Assembly: GCA_014621425.1 (NCBI GenBank)
Contig: JAANBB010000030.1
Span: 124,001-188,000 of the forward strand
Length of the DNA: 64,000 nucleotides
From: Cylindrodendrum hubeiense
Taxonomy: Eukaryota; Ascomycota; Sordariomycetes; Hypocreales; Nectriaceae
Direction: 5' to 3'
In this document: positions 35,733 through 47,500 of the stretch, in pieces
How the letters are laid out: each line of letters starts with the position of its first letter
Numbering within the stretch: the first letter of the stretch is position 1
Made by a program: the position numbers and the translations under genes
Notes under the pieces: model-generated
Seen by the model: the letters and a program-made list of their open reading frames with translations, nothing else
Told to the model about the DNA's origin: nothing
The model's database searches: none

Positions 35733-38700
35733 TTAAGCAACGATGGCTACTGACGGACAACTGAGCCCATCCAGGCGTCTCTCAAGTTCGGCTCCTCGAA
35801 GCATGTCCATGATTTCGGCCAAGCAGTCCATAAAGCGAATTTCTATTCGTCTCACTTTCCTCAAATCATCCTCTGATTTTGGTACTCCATCGACTTCTGC
35901 TTTAGTGCGCGGGTGGGAGTCATAAAGCCGCTTTCCATCAAACATTAATGTTGCTTCCTCGAGAGTCTTGGAAGGGAGCTCAAGCGGTGTTTTCCTGCCA
36001 GAAAGGGTTTCGTTTGATTGGACCTTTAAGGGGTCTGCGCCGGCTTCGAGCAGAGCCCTGACTCCCTCTACATCTCCATAGTATGCTGCCTCGTGCAGGG
36101 GTGTCCAGCCAGCATCACGGTATTCATCGAGAACCTCTTGTGCATGCAATTGGGGGCACTTGTCTAGGCATATCCTAACGTACGACGGCCGCTTCCAGCT
36201 TCTTTGTACTGCATAATGGAGAATTCCGAGCGTTATGGTTTCTGGTCCACGCACCCATTGGAATGTAGTCCCTGCCCCGGTATTGATGAGCATGGCGACT
36301 ACATCAATCTTCCCGGCACTGATTGCCGCACCCATGGTCTCACCTTTGTGAATATCAGCTCCTTTGCTGATGAGAAAATCGAGAACGTCCAACGATCCTC
36401 TCTGTGCAGCTAACGACACAGCAGTAGCCCCGAAAGCACTCTCAGCGTTGAGATTGATCCCCGGTGTTCGAAGTAGGGCCTCAACGGCAGGCAAGGCATC
36501 TAAAGTTGCACAGTAATGCAGAGCATTAAGGCCCCATTTGCCTGTGGTACAGGTGTTGATGTCTTGGACGTATGGTAGAAGCAGCGGGATCTTCCACCCA
36601 GAGAAGCGTCGGTGAGCACAGCCCAAGATGACTGACATCACTATATTGCCTTCTTCCTTCTCGCAGTTCGTCCCGGGTACGGCCCCAGCCGAGAGCATCT
36701 CCTCGAGGACATATGGTTCCAGATCAAGGTTTTTTAGAGCCACCAACAACGGGGTTTCTTCGTGTGAATCTAGGACATTGATATCTAGCCCCCTGTCGAT
36801 AAGGATTCGAAGTGTCTCCTGAAGCGCGGCACGATATCGCTGACCGTGAGCCATGTATCGTGCAAAGGGGAACCTGTCATATCCAATCATGTGGAACGGC
36901 GAGTGTAGCCAATACCAATCTCCCCCGTAAACCTCACTACCGTGATCTAAAAGGATTTCCACAATTTGGGGAAAGTGACAAGCCACTGCGAGGTCCAAGG
37001 GACTCAGACTCGGATGGTACTCCGGGTGCACCTCATCGTGGTGATTCCTCCGCCACTGGTTTCTTGCATTGACATTGGCTCCGATGTGTATAAAGGCTTT
37101 AACAAGGTCGGCATATCCTGCCATCACTGCCCAGTGTATAGGCGTGCCCTGTAGTTCCATGCAACGGTGCGGGAGCAAAACTTTTATCTGCTTGTGCTCG
37201 GAAGCCAGCAGGGACCGCAAGGCTTTCAAACAGCTTTCTTCGCCCAATCCATTTGAACTTGAAATAAAAATCTGGAATAACTCCGTGGCCTCGCAGGGAC
37301 TAAACATGATCAACCAATGGAGTAGATTTGGAATATTCGTGTTGATTGTAGAGAAGTCGGTGCAGTATCTAGCAAGAAGCATTGCTGCGTCTAAATGACC
37401 ATCTCTGCAGGCCACTGTAAGTGCTTCGGAGAGCTCATGGGGCTCATACCGGCCTCTTTTTTACCAAAATAGCGAATATGTTGAATGAAGCCACATTGAT
37501 GGAGCCTAGATTTATGGACTGGTCCCCTGGGTTGCTGTTGTCTCTTAATTCGTCTCTCCACAGAATACTATCGTGAAGAATGGCCGGGTTCTTGTACGTG
37601 ATATGGCTCAGAAGTGCGGGTTCTGCCTTCTCTTGCGCTCGTTCGTTGCCATTGAAAGCGACACGGACTTTGGAGAATATCGCGCGGGCAACTTCATTGT
37701 TTTCACTGGCAGCCTCGAGCTGGCGCAAGACTTCCGACCTATCCGGAGCAAGTCCGTAGCCAACATGGTACATGACAGCCAACTGTAAATGAGCTTGGGC
37801 TCTCCTCTCTGGAATTTGTTCATCATTGACAGCGCGCTGGATGTGGTTCGCTGCTTCGCATAGGTTATACCAAGGTGGATGGATGCGTTGAATGGCCTGT
37901 TAAATAAGTTAGACTCATATTATAATCGCACTGTATGGCGGCCGAGGCGCCTCTTACGAACCTTGAACATGTCCTCGGAACCATAGGCATAGGTCTGTGG
38001 TGTTATTGTGATGGTTTCACTCCGCTTATTCACCTGCATCCTTACTAGTTGATGCGACGCATCTGGCGGAGCATCGAATGGCACGGCGTTGAGCGTAGAC
38101 TTGCAGTATGATGGCCCTTTATTCAGGAGAAGAAGCCTGCACCATGGACTTGTGTCCCTATTTGGTTTCATGAGCATCTCATATTGGGACCCCACTAATG
38201 GAATTGATGTATCAAAGACAGCATTACGAGGCAATATTTTAGTTGTTGAGCTTCCTCTGGGCTGTACATTGTTGCTGTTCATAAACTAGATCAGCTGAAA
38301 CCCGGTATGGACAACGAAAGAATATATACGCACTCTGCTCCCTGGGACAGTGTATTCACAATCTCATGGATACTGCCTCGCTGCCATATCTTGTCCTGTA
38401 GGCACAAAGACACTGTATTCTGTAGTGCTTGGAAGGATTTGGCATCCGGGGGCACGCCAACTTCGTTGAGCTGTTCCTGAGCATTGGGCCAGTTATTCAG
38501 GTATGAGAACAGCTCTGAGCGCGTAGGATTCGATGGATACACGGCAACCAGGGACATGCTCTCCTTTTCATCGATTGATTCTGAGTTTGCCTGCAAATGA
38601 CGAAAGAATTCGATGGCCAAATCCAACAAGGCGTTTTCATTGCTTTGGAACACTCGTTCGAGGAAATCCGCTGCGTCCTCGCCAGAATTGAGCCAGCCGG

Positions 38701-39619
38701 GCTCAATGAATGACTTTCCATTCTTAACTGTTTCCCAGAGGAGGAGCCCAAAGGAATAGCAATCTGCTGCCTTAAACTGCTCAAATTTCGAAACTTCCTC
38801 GCGTTCTGTATTTTTGCCGCCCCTGATTCGACCACAGATCTCAGGAGCGTTATACTTTGGGCTGCCAAGGTAGTACTGATCCTGGCAAGCGAAGTCTTGC
38901 TCGAACAAGGCACATCCAAAGTCTACTAGCTTCGCCAAATGGTGGCGCTCGTATCCTTGGTCCACGTTCGGAACCATGGGATAATCGTACACCAGTACAC
39001 TTTCGGGCTTGACGTCTCCGTGAACAATGTTACAGTCGTGTAGCGTACGGAGACCCATGGCAACGTCAAGGGCAAACCAGCGCCTCTCGATAAGACTGAT
39101 GTTTCGCTTCTAGGCCAACTGGGCCAAGGTACCGTATTCCGAGTACTTCATCACTAGGTACGGCTGATTCTCTCCCCAAAGGCTGAGTATCCACCCCCAG
39201 GCGATGGCCGCGACGAGGTAGCTGTGGGATCGGAGTTTGGGGTGGGTCAGTACGCGCACCTCGCGCATGACACTGGCAAGGCGCCTAGATACTGCCTGCA
39301 TCTCTGCGCGAGACTCTTCTGAGTAGTCAACGGGTGTCAGCACTATGTGCTTGACGGCAACGAAGTGGGTTGTCTCGTTGGCCGGCTTGAAAAGTTCTTT
39401 GTTGACTTCGAAGCTGCTGCCCTGTCCAATACGACTATTAAATTCAAGAAATTCGGGTTGTATGAAGGGTAGCTCATGCCGCACGGCGATTAGTATCTCT
39501 TGCAATATGCGACCTGGCTCGAACTTCCAGCTTGATTGCGACTCCGCCACTTCAGACCGTTCGCCAACGCTGTCGGCGAATCGTGTGTCCCAGCCTTGCG
39601 ACTCTGTCTCAGTGTTCAT
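35733..39619 (-). pseudogene. Protein kinase-ankyrin repeat gene with a nonsense codon and a frameshift
   Basis: Minus-strand gene in three exons (39619-38330, 38285-37962 and 37896-35733). The N-terminus carries a Ser/Thr kinase domain: IGQGSSFEV loop, Lys in VAVKHI, HGDVKPESVLV catalytic loop, VDFG and GSPKYNAPEI. A linker follows, then roughly eight ankyrin-like repeats (for example GWTPLHEAAYYGDVEGVRALLEAGADP). Two breaks are visible. A TAG at 39110-39112 falls in the kinase hinge region where the flanking residues read on in frame. A one-base shift occurs at the run of six T at 37457-37462; with five the ankyrin frame continues. I found no intron that explains either. The gene is therefore probably inactivated, unless both are assembly errors. 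Similar kinase-ankyrin proteins are found among fungal accessory genes. Confidence 0.75.
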
Positions 39620-40959
39620 TCTTGCGGCTCTTAGTGCTATTTTATCTCTCTGATGGTTTTTGTAATGCGGGTACGTCAGTATCCAAAATGCGGTGGGGTG
39701 GTTATGAAAGAATAGTGCAGCTCAGCGCGAGGCTCTGAGACGGTTGTGTCATCTCCGTGCGGCTTGATTGCTGACCGCGACTGGAAATGCCGGAGAAACG
39801 GAAATATGTAAGTCCTAACGGGCCACCAACCAAACTTCTCTCTCGCATTCTCCTGCCTTCTGGGGCTTTAAGCGTCATTTAATAAGGCTTAGATATCATG
39901 TTTAGAGTTAGTTAGGGGAGGTTATGAGGGTCTAAGTCTGTAGCGACCTTGTAAAGAAGAAGTAGGAAATTATCACCTCCATTTCTTCCCTCGTGAGTCA
40001 TTCAGGGATATTGTTTCTTTCCAGCTTATGAGCATATTCACATCGAAACCACGACGATGTTCCCTCCCGGACCTTTCTGTTGTAAGGTCGCGGTTGCTGA
40101 TAAGTCAGAGCAGCCCCACAGTAGGGGATTCTCTCTGACAGCACAGAATAGCTCACCGCACCTCTTCCCATTGTAGAAACCAAGGCTCTTCCAATCTATT
40201 ATATGCGCTTATTGGGCTGCACCAAGCACTTGTAACACTTTCATGTAAGGGGTTCCAGGTTAGTGCTACATCCCTATAACGAAAATCGGGATATTAATAC
40301 ATCAAAGGGTTGTGTCTATCCGGGACTTACACCACCACCCAAAGGTCAATCCAACAATGTTCAATTGAGTGTGGATCTAGGAACTGGTGACGGTCTTGGG
40401 CTAGGATGCCTCTGGTCCCCTCTTTTCTCGTGAAGGGTGTCTAGCTATTTGACTAAGAGTAGGATATCGATATATCAGAGGGTTTGTTGTACATGAGACC
40501 AATCCAACATGAGCTATAAACCCCTCACAGAAGAGGGGGGCACCGGAGGCCTCCAAGGTCCATGAAATCACAGGATTCCGGAGCCACACTCTGTTGAACA
40601 CTAATTCATTCGTCAAATATGCCGTGCCGTGTCGTGCCCAAAATCTTCCATTGAAGGAGGTTGCAGTGGCCGTTTGGTACTTTACAAATGAATCTCTATT
40701 GAGGGTCCACTACAATTAAAAAAGAGGAAAGGCGATCGGTCTCTTTTGCACGTGATCAATGAGGCTGTAGCCCAGCGAGTGAGGCTGTCGGTAAGGCTTA
40801 CTTATTACAAACTGGCTAAAAATATCGCATTGAAAATAAACGTATGATCTCACCTTACTCCCTCATACTGCACAAGTACTATAGCGGCAATTACGCTGAG
40901 ATGAGTAAGAGAACAACACTCACTATCCCGTAGTCACGTCGCACGTGTTCGTTTTGGCC
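39620..40959. other. Intergenic region with a degenerate repeat pair
   Basis: 1.3 kb between divergent genes. Two short similar units lie at about 40289-40360 and 40463-40520: both start GGATAT, share AGGGTT and are followed by CAATCCAACA. Over the first 25 or so bases they differ by transitions only. This suggests a small decayed repeat. I see no gene here. Confidence 0.4.
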
Positions 40960-43900
40960 ATGAAAAAGACTAGCAAGCAGCTGGTGCTCAGCGGTCGCTT
41001 GAAGCCTGACGTTCGATTGGGCCTAGCGATTTCCGAATTCTCGCAACTCCTTGACGAGAATCGGCGGAAAGAATTCGCAACAATCCAAACAACTAAAAAG
41101 CACGTTATATCCGGCACAGATATTATCAGACTCACCGAGGAGATTAACAAGGAGGGAGAAAGGCGTCATCGAACTTGGCGCCCCTATGGTACCAAAGTGG
41201 GTGCTTTACTTGTTAGACTCCAGGCATTTGCCAGCATCGGAGATGTGTTTGTTGGTGGAGCGCAAAATATGATTGCGAGCGGCGTATGGGGTGCTGTACG
41301 GGTCTGTCTCGAGGTGCGTTGATGAGCTGCGCATGCAAATAGCGCTCTCTACTTCTTCTTGTCATCTACTTCACCAGCTGCTAGCAAGAACTGAAGACTT
41401 CTAACGGATTCAAGGTTTCTGTTGGGTTCTTGTCCTTCTTTGAGAAATTATCAGCTTTGTTCATGAAATTAGGGACATCATGGACTCTTCACAAGGATTT
41501 TGCACAATTATTCCCGAAATCTCCGGAGCTGCAGAAATACCTCTATGAATATCTTATTGTTCTGGTCAGAGTCTGTGGCGAAGTAGTCAGATTTACACAG
41601 AAGTCGTTTACTGCTCAGCTAGCGTCTTCGTTTTCTTCGACATTTGACTCGACTTTCGGCCCTTTCCAGTCTGAATTGGATCAGTGGGGGACACTCATAC
41701 AACATAAGACACAACAACTTGCTATGCAATTGGCGATCGAGGCAGAGAACTCGGCTCTGGATCGCAGCAATGGCCTGTCACGCCTGATATCTGGAGAGTT
41801 TAGGAAATCGAAAATGCAGGATACAAAGTCTCGACTTCTTCAGCAACTCTCGCCTGGCCAGGGCCAGTATGAGACTATATGGCGGCGCCATAGGCGCAAG
41901 GGAACTTGCCGATGGTTATACAACACACCCGCGTACACATTATGGAGACAGAAGCGAGAATCATCAACCCTTTGGCTCACTGGTAACCTTGGCAGTGGGA
42001 AGACGGTTGCTATGGCGAATGTTGTGGCTGACATCACCTTGGAGCAGCCATGTGCATTTTTCTTCTGTACATTTAAGGAGCCGAATACATTAACGGCGAG
42101 GAATCTGGTTGGAAGTCTTGCCTTTCAAATACTCGACAATCTACCAAATGAGGAAGCTCTCTGGGATACTGTGTCTGGGAATGACCTAAGCTTCTCGAAC
42201 CTTAGTTCCGAAGGTATCATCGACACCTTACTGTCCCTAATTCCTAAAGACAGGCGGTATCACCTTGTCTTGGATGGACTTGAGGATGTTGAAGATGAAG
42301 AGGTCAAGGACATACTCATTTCTTTGGAACGCATGATGCAATCTCGCATCGTCCTGCTGTGTTGTTCATGTAGAACAGGAGCACGATTCCAACGCATTGC
42401 ACTTACGCATCTTCGTTCAGATCACTTGATTCCGCTCAACGACCAGTCCCACAATGATGAGATTAAGGAGTTTATAAATAAGGAGGTGGAACGCCGAAAC
42501 AGCTCAAGGCATCTTAAGCCTGAGCTGGAGGCTTTGGTAAAGAAGCAACTGATTGCCGGATCTCGGGGAATGTAAGTATCCATGTTGTCCTAACAAATAT
42601 GCGTTCCTAACTTGGCATAGGTACCTATGGGTGTCGCTACAACTTGACACTATTTTCCCCACATATGATACTGTTGTTACCACGGACGAAGATACCCTCA
42701 ACATCATAACTAATCTACCGAAAGATCTCCCTGAGGCATTCGAAAGGGCGCTTGACAGAGTCATTGACAAGAGATATGGCGACAAGATCTTGAAGCTCAC
42801 TGCAGCGGCCATCGATCCACTAAATATTGACGAATTAAGAGTGGCACTGACCATCACCCCTGGTGAACCAGTATGGCATCCCACCATGCTCCCACAGGAT
42901 GGCTCGCAGCTTGTGTCCCTCTGTGGCGGCAATCTCTTGGAGCTGGATGAGGAAGACAATAAGGTGCGGTTCATCCACCAAAGTGTCCTCGTATATCTCG
43001 TTTCATCCACTTCGGAACATCCCGGCCCCTCATCCTATCACTTCTCCCTGGAGGATGCCGATTTTTTCATGGGGCTGCTATGTGTCACATACCTCAGTTT
43101 CCCCATTTTCGACACTCGAATGACTATCCAGAGGAAGATCAGATCTTCTGAGGTTGCAGATAAGGTTGCAGCAGCTGCAGCATCGGATCATTCTCTGGTA
43201 GATCGTCTAGCTCGGTATCTCTTGTCTAAAAAACAATCAGATACCAGCTACGATTTCGATATTGGACGTGTCGCCTCAGAGCTTCAGGCATATGCGTTAC
43301 AGCATGAAGAATTATCCAAGTGTTTCCTCCCTTATGCTGCTAGCAATTGGCTCGTACATACTCGAGCTTTCGAAGAAGACAAAGCTATAGACGTCTGGCT
43401 TCTCTGGCAGAGACTCGTGGAAGACGAGCTGACGCATGTCAACGTACCGTTTCTGGCACCGAGAAAAGATCCCATCTCAGCTTTGCATTGGGCGATTTCA
43501 AATTCCCACGGTGGCTTATTTCTTTACGTCTTGACCACTACGGTTCTCCATTCTGGACATATTCTAGACCTGCTTCCCCACGATTCTGACGGACCCTTAT
43601 TATCTGGGACCATCCGAAACATCTGGCTAGGAGATATTATGGCACAATATTTGGCCTTTGGTTTTCGCAGCCCTAGGTCAATCCGACTCCTCGTTAACCT
43701 TGGAGCTAATCCGATTAAACCGCATCACAAAACAGCCAGGCGTCCGCTGGATATCATTTTTTCGAGAGTTTCTGATCCTAGTACGGATTCAATGCTGGAG
43801 ATTCTCCTTAAAATTCCTGCCGTTTCGGGGACTGTTCGCAGCTCCTGTAGTCCAGCAGTGCTTGACAAACTTGTACGGGAGGACAATCACGTCACTTTAG

Positions 43901-45018
43901 GACACATATTACTCCATCACCCCTGTCTTGATGTACATTACCGCGGATGCTCACCTCTTGGTCTTGCTGTGGCTGATGGCAATTTGGCTCTAGCAAATGA
44001 GCTGATCACAGCCGGAGCAGATCCCTCAAAGGCTTTGATGTTCCAGAAGCCAGCAGTCCAGGTGGCCTTGGAAATGAAACGACTTGATTTACTTGAGTTG
44101 CTCGGGCAGTCTAATAACGCTGTGAACCAGCCAACATCCGATGGCACATGTCTGCTTTGGCTTGCTGCTCGCCGGATGAGTGACGACTGGGCACTGCTTC
44201 TACTTAAACTTGGCGCTGATCCTAACGCTGGGCCGTTCATATACTCCAATCTCGAGGAGGATGATACTTTCGACGCCTCCCTCGAGAGATACCCACTTCA
44301 AGTGGCCCTAATGCGTGATAGAACAATAGTCTCCCTGGAACTCATCCACCATGGTGCCAAGGTCAACCCCACAGTCGGCCCATCACCGCTCGATCTCGCT
44401 ATTGAAGCAGGAAACCGCATAGTCATAGCCAAGTTGCTCGAACTTGGCGGTAAAGGTGACCTACAGACAAAACAGATGTCAGAACTGTTTTCGCCTGGTT
44501 GCACCGCTCTTGGAATCGCCTGTAAAATGTTTCTTGATTTTCGCACCCCATTGGATCCAGAATTACGGCAAATTGGAGCAGTCTCCTCAGGAGTTCATGG
44601 AGTGCATCCTCTAGCAGGATCTGTGAACCACGTCGGAGTCGAGGAGTTGATAAATATTATCGAAGTTCTGCTCAAAGATGAGAACGATGAGAGCATCAAC
44701 ACTCAAGATCTTGACGGCAATACCGCATTGCATCATGTGGCCAAGAGCGGCATGCTAAATCTCGAATGTCTGCTCCGTTCTAGGGCTAACCCAAACATTC
44801 AGAACCTTGCCGGAGAATCCCCACTCTTCGCCGCTTTGTCAAGCTTGAAGCTATCCTCGCAGTTGGCTATGACTGTGATCCCACTCCTCAAGGGAGGGGC
44901 TGATCCAAATGCCCGCACTGTGAACGGAACTTCCCTTCTCGAAGTTGCCTCTGCGGCTATAAAGATTGAGCAGGAGGTTGTTTCGCTATTGGTGGAAGCT
45001 GGTGCGATACGAATATAA
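40960..45018 (+). CDS. NACHT-ankyrin (NLR-type) protein, intact
   Basis: STAND NTPase with ankyrin repeats, 1302 aa in three exons (40960-41313, 41415-42571 and 42621-45018), in phase. The N-terminal 270 residues are a helical domain shared by fungal NACHT proteins. Walker A is GNLGSGKT (near residue 310). A Walker B-like HLVLDGLED is near residue 400. A winged-helix region with FIHQSVLVYL follows near residue 570. The C-terminal half carries degenerate ankyrin repeats, clearest near the end (DGNTALHHVA, NLAGESPLFAAL, GADPNA). The start is the ATG at 40960; a GTG-like or upstream ATG at 40945 adds five residues. Likely role is recognition of non-self or damage signals leading to cell death, known for the family and not shown here. 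It is the only full-length, undisturbed NLR-type gene in the window. Confidence 0.88.
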
Positions 45019-45554
45019 CAGCAGGGAAAGCAATTTATTACTGCGCAGAGTAAATAGTAGACCGGTACTTAATAGCAAACACCCAAAGCATCAGGTAAAA
45101 AATATGATGAAGATTGTGTCAGTGACATTACACAGAGCGATTTATGCATCCCCCTACTGTGTGAATTGGGTTATCATGCACGTCAATCGACTATACTGAA
45201 GATAAACCGGATGGGGCCGTTATTCCAAGGAACCCGAAATTCTAGACCGCGGCTTCGAAATGCCCGATGGGTTATTTGGAGGATTAACTTCGCGTCCACA
45301 AAACTGCAACATGATTGAGCCGCTTTCTTAGCATGGCGGACCCGGGCATGCATTTGAAGCTTGCTACATTTGCGTTTGTGTCTAACTCACCATTGATGTG
45401 AACACACAAATTGTTCCACCAATGCATTTTACCTAGACCCTCACCTAAGCCTGCTTTGTGGATATTGCTTCCCCCTTTTCTGTGGGGTTTTGAGTCTGCT
45501 ATCACCGGCTTGTTAAGGCGGCACTTTATGCAAAGAGGTCTTAATCGCTTGTCA
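45019..45554. other. Intergenic stretch downstream of the NACHT-ankyrin gene
   Basis: About 540 bases without a recognised gene. A minus-strand open frame at 45284-45655 has no family-like sequence and runs antisense into the relic described next. Confidence 0.4.
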
Positions 45555-45817
45555 AGACATCCAGGTCGAACCAAAAGTTTGACGAGGAGATTGATCGACT
45601 TGGCCACCAGCCCCACGATAGTATGACTTGGGCAACGAAGGCCTGAATAAAACACGAGGAATGTGATAAGGCTGTGAGATTATGGGACCTTGATACTATA
45701 AAACTGATCAGGGCAGGGAGGACAAATGTCAAGTATTTCCTATTCAAGTGTGAGCTGCTGACTGCTGAGCAAATCTGGATGCTTCCGAGTCTTATTCTAC
45801 GAAATATCACGAAATAG
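45555..45817 (+). pseudogene. Coding relic of unknown family
   Basis: The plus strand reads as plausible protein over about 85 residues: KFDEEIDRLGHQPHDSMTW, a TGA at 45644-45646, then HEECDKAVRLWDLD, NVKYFLFKCELL and EQIWMLPSLILRN before a TAG at 45815-45817. The composition and spacing look like real coding sequence. The internal TGA could derive from CGA. It ends just before a repeat arm. I do not recognise the family, and no start or upstream exon is clear. Confidence 0.4.
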
Positions 45818-45849
45818 ATCTGGATAGTGAGTGGGGGAAGTTACCGCAA

Positions 45850-46030
45850 AAAGGCTGGAGGAGCGGGGCCGGCTCGGCGGGCAGATAAAAGGGAAGGTCT
45901 CCAACCAGAGTGTTGGAGAGGCATCTTTCAATGACGCATGAATCTTCATGAGAGATAACTTGTGAAGGAACGAGACCTTCCCTAGCCCTACTAATCACAG
46001 AGCCTCTTTTAATTCTACGTCATTTATATT
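45850..46030 (+). repeat. Left arm of an inverted repeat pair
   Basis: About 180 bases that reappear in reverse orientation at 50085-50265. The core of 28 bases at 45962-45989 is a perfect reverse complement of 50114-50141. On its left both copies share a GC-rich block and a GATAAAAGGG box. On its right both share an AGAGCC...TTTTAATT stretch. Differences seem mostly transitions. The TATA-like box could mean solo LTR-type elements or the ends of a larger element. No terminal TG...CA or target duplication was established. Confidence 0.6.
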
Positions 46031-46269
46031 GAACCTACCCTATACCATATTCCTTAGATATGGGATGGACATTGACTAAAACTAGCGGTAAACAAGCCAT
46101 GTCCCGAGGTAGTCATGAACACGAAGGAACGGAATAGCCTCCATGAGTGTTGATGGCTAAGGCGTGGCAATATTGTATACACGAGCCGTAGATTATATCT
46201 TGGTCTGACTTATTCGCGAGTCCATGTTGTGCTGAATAATATTGAGGCTTAAGTTTAAGACATACATGT

Positions 46270-47500
46270 TCAATCGTAAACGTTAACCCAGGTGCTCGGC
46301 GGGTCCCATCGACGTTCAGTCGCTCTTGCCTCCTCCTCTGTAGTATCCTTTGAGACATAAAACTCTGCCTTGAGTCTCCCGTCCAGCCAATTGTAGGACG
46401 AAACAGCATCACTCCAGAAGTCGCCCAAATTTGGCATCCATTTACCGTCTATCTCACAGCCCGGTAAAGCGTTGATAAGGACTTTTGGGTCGGGCTGGCC
46501 AAAGTAGACGATAGAAAACCGGTCAACCACGTCACAATCTGGTTTAAACCCTTCCTGCATCATCGCCTCACGCGGCGCAGTAAATTGGTGTAGTGCGCTC
46601 TTCCAGCGGCCGTTGGTCTGGCGCTCAAGCATTTCGCCGACATTGAGCACAACTGTACCGCGCTTGGGGATAACGGGCTTAAAGACACTGTCATCGTGAA
46701 TCTCAAGCCCACCAACCTCGTCCTGGAATAGTAGCGTTAGGCCACCAATGTCAGTGTGTGCGTTTGGTGGGCGTTGCTGGTGCGAATGGAGCGGGGCGAG
46801 AGACATGCTCGGGTAGTGAATGAGACTGACGTGGGCGTCGTTGCGTGACTGTTGCCTGCAGAGCAGGTCCTCATCCTGAAGCCCCAAAACATCGCCGAAC
46901 ACTCTGAGCAAGCTTTGCTGGAGTTTGATGCACTCGGTCCACCAGAGTTCTTGGAATGCGCGAAAGCCAGGCAGTCTCTCCTCTGGTATCCAGATATTCA
47001 GCCCTGCTTCACTCTCAGGAAATGGGTTGCCCATTTCAAACGTCTCCTTGCGCTCCAAAAAAGTTGCTCTTGGCTTCTGAATCTCGTTGCCGTCGAATAT
47101 CGGCTGCGTGTCGTGTTCGATACTGTCGGCGATGTATCCTCGATGGTTTTCGGGCGTGTTCTTCGCCGGGTGCTTGGCCTGCAATTTGACATCGAGGGGA
47201 AGAGAAAAGAGGCGTCGAGCCTACTCTTCATGTTAGAAAGTTCCTTCCATAGACAATTCTGCCATCACGACTTACCCAAACAAACGCATCGTCGACCATG
47301 CGTTGAGGGACGCTGTGGTTTTCCAAGTACACGAATCCGTAAGTCTGGAATCCCATGTCAAGCTGGTTCCTCGCTTCCTCGCGTTGTTTCCAGTCTCCAT
47401 TGAGCGCTGCGAAGTCGATGATTGGCATATCGATTGGTATTTCGACGGACGCGGCACCTACGGCCTCTGTCTTGTGGTGAGAGGTATCCAATATGTGCAT
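46270..47500 (-). CDS. 2-oxoglutarate/Fe(II)-dependent oxygenase (isopenicillin-N-synthase-like fold)
   Basis: Non-haem iron oxygenase, 391 aa in two exons on the minus strand (47500-47276 and 47220-46270). The N-terminal DIOX_N-type region begins with MPIIDFAALNG and contains GFVYLENHSVP. The iron ligands are His and Asp in HTDIGG (about residue 230) and His in ALHQFTAPR (about 280). The cosubstrate-binding RxS is in DRFSIVYF (about 308). The substrate is unknown; relatives hydroxylate, desaturate or cyclise small molecules in primary or secondary metabolism. It stands alone between two arms of an inverted repeat, with no pathway neighbours in the same orientation. The start at 47500 is the first ATG that fits the family N-terminus. 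Confidence 0.9.
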
